The position numbers and the translations under genes are program-made. 64,000 nt of DNA, taken from Okapia johnstoni (Eukaryota > Chordata > Mammalia > Artiodactyla > Giraffidae). The notes beneath the pieces are model-generated. The model ran no database searches. It worked only from the letters and a program-made list of their open reading frames with translations, and was not told the origin of the DNA. The number at the start of each line of letters is the position of its first letter. The first letter of the stretch is position 1. Below are positions 1 through 64,000 of the stretch, in pieces. The stretch spans positions 50,008,385 to 50,072,384 of the forward strand of contig CM044315.1 in assembly GCA_024291935.2 (NCBI GenBank), in the 5' to 3' direction.

Positions 1-52880
<52,880 letters not shown>

Positions 52881-53000
52881 TCTCACAGACGCTCAGAGCA
52901 ACTCTGCTGTGGGAAAAAGCGACGCGGGGAAAATACGAAAGCGCGGCGCAGAGTCTCAGTGCGCAGGCGCAGAGCCCCAGCTTACCAAGCCCACCCACCT
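52881..53000 (-). promoter_or_regulatory. MSH4: MSH4 5' flank, GC-rich promoter
   Basis: The 120 bases upstream of the MSH4 ATG are CpG-rich and have no TATA box. They contain TGCGCAGGCGCA (52960-52971), a near-consensus NRF1 palindrome, and GCGGGGAAAA (52924-52933), an E2F-like core. A meiotic gene with an E2F6-type silencing element would fit, but that role is inferred. The CpG-rich zone continues through exon 1 to about 52430. Confidence 0.6.
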
Positions 53001-53068
53001 TTATCCCGATACATCACAGTCCATGGAGTCGCATAAAGTTGGGCAGGACTGAGCGAACAAGCACACAT
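53001..53068 (+). repeat. Bov-tA 3' fragment in the MSH4 upstream flank
   Basis: The sequence matches the 3' part of Bov-tA (ACAGTCCATGGAGTCGCA through GGGCAGGACTGAGCGA). It sits about 120 bp upstream of the MSH4 start codon and marks the outer limit of the unique promoter sequence. Confidence 0.6.
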
Positions 53069-53139
53069 GTGATTAAATGCTTCCGTTGTTAAAATGACTT
53101 AAAGACAGCACTGGAGAATGTACTCTCGGGTGTTCCGGT

Positions 53140-53420
53140 TTGGTCAAGGAGAATCCCAGGGACGGGGGAGCCTGGTGGGCTGCCGTCTATGGGGTCGCAG
53201 AGTCGGACACGACTGAAGCGACTTAGCAGCAGCAGCAATCTCTTCTCTGGCTCAAATGCTAAAGAATCGCCTGCAATGCAGGAGACCTGGATTCAATCCC
53301 TGGGTCCAGAAGATCCCCTGAAGAAGGGAATGGCAACCCACTCCAGTATTCTTGCCTGGAAAACCCCATGGACAGAGGAGCCAAGAATCGGTCATGACAG
53401 AGCAACTAACACTTTTATAA
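53140..53420 (+). repeat. Bov-tA2 3' part followed by a Bov-tA
   Basis: 53145-53235 is a Bov-tA2 tail (GGAGAATCCCAGGGACGGGG to GACTTAGCAGCAGCAGC). 53240-53420 is a Bov-tA with a partial head (CTCTGGCTCAAATGCTAAAG). Confidence 0.78.
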
Positions 53421-53484
53421 TGGGAGGTAGACCCCCCTCAACTAAATGGAATTCAGGGCCATCAATCCAACTTGTGTATATCCG

Positions 53485-53890
53485 TGCTCAGTCGTGACCC
53501 CATACCATTTGTGACCCCATGGACTGTAGCCTGCCAGGGTCCTCCCTCCATGGAAGTTTCAATAATACTGGAGTATGTTGCAAGTTCTTCCTCCAAATAC
53601 AACTTGCTGCTGCTGCTGCTGCTAAGTCGCTTCAGTCGTATCCGACCCTGTGCGACCCCATAGACAGCAGCCCACCAGGCTCCCCCGTCCCTGGGATTCT
53701 CCAGGCAAGAACACTGGAGGGGGTTGCCATTTCCTTCTCCAATGCACCCAAGTGAAAAGTGAAAGTGAAGTTGCTCAGTCGTGTCCGACTCTTGGCGACC
53801 CCATGGACTACAGCCTACGAGGCTCCTCTGTCCATGGCAGTTTCCAGGCAAGAGTACTGGAGTGAGTTGCCATTGCCTTCTCCGAAATAC
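53485..53890 (-). repeat. Cluster of three antisense Bov-tA/tA2 SINEs
   Basis: A partial copy (53485-53605), a Bov-tA2 (53607-53745) and another copy (53755-53890) lie head to tail in the MSH4-RABGGTB space. Confidence 0.78.
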
Positions 53891-53962
53891 AACTTGGGAG
53901 TCTCATTTTTCCCACTACACCTTTTCCCTTATCACACAGCATTCTGTGCTAATATTTCCCAG

Positions 53963-54620
53963 TTCAGTTCAGTTCACTCCACTCTCTCAGTCGTGTGCGA
54001 CTCTTGGCAACCCCATGGACTGCGGTATGACAGGCCTCCCTGTCCATCACCAACTCCCAGAGTTTACTCAAACTTATGTCCATTGAGTAGGTGATGCCAT
54101 CCAACCATCTCATCCTCTGTCGTCCCCTTCTCTCGCTTTCAATCTTTCCCAGCATCAGGGTCTTTCTAATGAGTCAGCTCTTTGCATCAGGTGGCCAAAA
54201 TATTGGAGTTTCAGCTTCAACATCAGTCCTTCCAATGAATATTCAGGACTGATTTCCTTTAGGATGACTGGTTGGATCTCCTTGCAGTCCAAGGGACTCT
54301 CAAGAGTCTCCTCCAACATCACAGTTCAAAAGCATCAATTCTTCAGTGCTCACCTTTCTTTATAGTCCAACTCTCACATCCATACATGACTACTGGAAAA
54401 ACCATATTCTTGACTAGACAGACCTTTGTTGGCAAAGTAATGTCTCCGCTTTTTAATATGCTGTCTATGTTGGTCATAGCTTTCCTTCCAAGGATAAGTG
54501 TCTTAATTTCATGACTGCAGTCACCATCTGCAGTGATTTTGGAGCCAAAAAATATAGACTCTCACTGTTCCCCCATCTATTTGCCATGATGTGATGGGAC
54601 CAGATGCCATGATACTCTTG
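53963..54620 (-). repeat. BovB 3' fragment
   Basis: Antisense from TTCAGTTCAGTTCACTCC to GATGGGACCAGATGCCATGA. It is 5'-truncated at the same segment (MASGPITSW coding) where several other copies break. Confidence 0.88.
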
Positions 54621-55598
54621 AATACAGACAATAATTCAACATGGTAGAGAAACCAGGATTGAGAAAATACTCTAGATACCATCAGATGTCCATTACTGAA
54701 TTCATTCAATTGTGAAATCAGATACAGAATATAAAACCAACGCAGTCACCCATGTGAAGTGACTGCAGTACTCAAAACTTCCAATGATACCACTTAAATA
54801 AAATTGTGTTCCATCCAATGACTTCCAAACTTTCAGAAACACTGGTAATTCAACCCAAACTTAGTGAACTGTCAAAAAACAATGCCAGACATGTCAGTAA
54901 CATAAAAGCAGACATTGCTCAATGTGTTAAGAGAAATCATCACTATTCACATGTCAAATTCTTTACTCTTAGGGTTATTATTGCAAACTTGCTTCAGCAA
55001 ATTTCAATTTCCATCAAGAAAAATGCTCATTAAAATACTTTTTCACCAAGAACATAAAGATTAGTGTGGTCTAATCTTTGTGAAAACACAAGTTATGCAA
55101 GAACACTGTGGCAAGTATCAGCTTGTATTTTCTTACTGGGCAGGAAAAAAATGCCAACAATCCCTTGGCATTCTGACATAAAATATTAAAACGTAAATCA
55201 AGTGTAGTCCAGATTACAATCCTCATCTTAGTGAATTTTTATTTATCTAAACCGCTCTGTACCCAACTCATTAACCACAAATGAAATATTCCCAAATTTC
55301 AGCCATTTATTTTTGTTTCATCTTTTAATTCCTATGGGGTTCATCAATTCTTTATCAGTAAGTTCTCACTGACAAAGACCAATTTATATTAACTATAGTT
55401 ATATATAACATATCAAGGGAGTACCCAGGAAAATCAGAACGCAAGACTTCATCAGCTAAAGAGAGTTCAAGTTTGCTGTTATGAAGACATACAAGAAAAC
55501 AAATACACTGAAGCATAAACAAAAAAATCAGTAACAACAGCATTCCAGAAGGAAAGATAAAATAAAGATCTTAATTTACAATATGTATAATTATATAA
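54621..55598. other. Intergenic / RABGGTB downstream region
   Basis: No gene or named repeat seen. A 75-codon ORF at 54806-55033 has no recognisable motif and is probably chance or an old repeat. Confidence 0.5.
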
Positions 55599-55604
55599 TT
55601 TATT
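55599..55604 (-). terminator. RABGGTB: Candidate RABGGTB polyadenylation signal
   Basis: AATAAA on the minus strand, 127 bases beyond the stop codon. It is the first canonical hexamer after the stop. The region is AT-rich, so other hexamers further down could also be used, and no cleavage site can be proved from sequence alone. Confidence 0.4.
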
Positions 55605-55730
55605 AAAATTAACACAATTCATGTACAATATTAACACGGTAGTCATTAAGCTTGTTAAGCACTTCAACTACTGAAAAGTTAAAACACAATAAAAACTATA
55701 TTAACCAACTTCTTCCTCAAGGGCTCTAAT

Positions 55731-63390
<7,660 letters not shown>

Positions 63391-63610
63391 GACTGAGAGC
63401 GAAAAGAGAACTTAGCTCGTCAGTGGGCGGATTTAGGCGGCAAGCGCCTGCGCAGAAGCGCTCCTCAGGCCCCTTCCCCGCCCCGACATAGCTGACCACC
63501 GTTCTCGCCTGAAGGAAGCAGCAGTTCCGCGGCTGCCCTAGGACCCCACCGACTGCTCATAGCTGTCCTCGCTGCCTGCTCCGAAAGTCTCTGGCGCCAA
63601 TTTTCTCCTC
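63391..63610 (-). promoter_or_regulatory. RABGGTB: RABGGTB promoter / CpG island with 5'TOP-like start
   Basis: GC-rich block without a TATA box. Features: a GC box CCCCGCCCC (63476-63484), an NRF1-like GCGCCTGCGC core (63444-63453) and TTGGCGCC (63590s), an E2F/CCAAT-like site. Just upstream of the ATG the transcribed strand reads TTCTCTTTTCGCTCTC (63410-63395), nearly all pyrimidine. That is what a 5'TOP transcript start looks like, and snoRNA host genes often have one. The actual start site is inferred. Confidence 0.6.
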
Positions 63611-63669
63611 TCATTATCTCCGCAGTTTTAAGACAGTTTCAAGTAATATTTAGGGCTTCGCTAAATGCT

Positions 63670-64000
63670 ACACAATAAACTGGAGAATTCTGAAGAAGAT
63701 GGGAATACCAGACCACCTGACCTGCCTCTTGAGAATCCTGTATGCAGGTCAGGAAGCAACAGTTGGAAGTGGACATGGAACAACAGACTGGTTCCGAATA
63801 GGAAAAGGAGTACGTCAAGGCTGTATATTGTCACCCTGCTTATTTAACTTATATGCAGAGTACATCATGAGAAAAGCTGGGCTGGAGGAAACACAAGCTG
63901 GAATCAAGATTGCCGGGAGAAATATCAATAACCTCAGATATGCAGATGACACCACCTTTATGGCATAAAGTGGTGAAGAACTAAAGAGCCTCTTGATGAA
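63670..64000 (+). mobile_element. BovB fragment upstream of RABGGTB (continues past window)
   Basis: Starts inside the RT at ACAATAAACTGGAGAATTCT. From 63699 one frame keeps [31 protein letters not shown] and YADDTTFMA, then a TAA at 63966. The insertion edge is about 60 bp beyond the CpG-rich promoter of RABGGTB, in the orientation opposite to the gene. Confidence 0.9.

Noticed and set aside
52884..52886. In-frame GTG two codons upstream as MSH4 start
   Set aside because: Eukaryotic initiation at GTG is rare, and the ATG at 52880 matches the human N-terminus.

Overview
The window is ruminant (bovid) nuclear DNA. The evidence is a dense load of ruminant-restricted repeats: at least ten BovB (RTE) LINE pieces, about thirty Bov-tA/Bov-tA2 tRNA-Glu SINE copies or fragments, CHR-type SINEs and L1 3' ends. 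The two genes present are ordinary spliced vertebrate genes. The exact species cannot be told from the sequence.

Both genes lie on the minus strand. At the right, RABGGTB (beta subunit of Rab geranylgeranyltransferase) is complete: nine coding exons between 63390 and 55731 give a 331-residue product with all three zinc ligands. Its first three introns each hold a C/D-box snoRNA of the SNORD45 family, in the order C, A, B. Their antisense elements match 18S rRNA at A159, U172 and C174. To its left, the first eight coding exons of MSH4 (meiotic MutS homologue) run from 52880 to 14641 and encode residues 1 to 408. The other exons lie beyond position 1. The order and orientation of the two genes match the human 1p31 neighbourhood as I remember it. 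Both promoters are GC-rich, lack an obvious TATA box and carry an NRF1-like GCGCAGGCGC core. Each gene also has one GC-AG intron.

Layout: 1-14640 is MSH4 intron 8, with old L1, a hAT remnant, a Tigger-type element and a BovB copy of full or nearly full length with target-site duplications. 14641-29536 holds exons 8 to 3 with MLT1, MIR, L1 and SINE insertions. 29537-39666 is intron 2, a nest of BovB, L1 and Bov-tA2 plus a complex locus at 34570-37844. 39667-52643 holds exon 2 and intron 1, full of L1 and BovB inserted into each other. 52644-53000 is MSH4 exon 1 and its promoter. 53001-55730 is a SINE/BovB-filled intergenic space. 55731-63610 is RABGGTB and its promoter. 63670-64000 is the start of another BovB piece.

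The most unusual structure is at 34570-37844. A polyadenylated minus-strand retrocopy of unknown source is flanked by 68-bp direct repeats. Its 5' end is a 321-bp segment that recurs inverted, with no mismatch that I can find, 1.5 kb away beyond an ERVL remnant. I found no new multi-gene system. The findings are fine-structure features of the two genes and insertion histories of the repeats.
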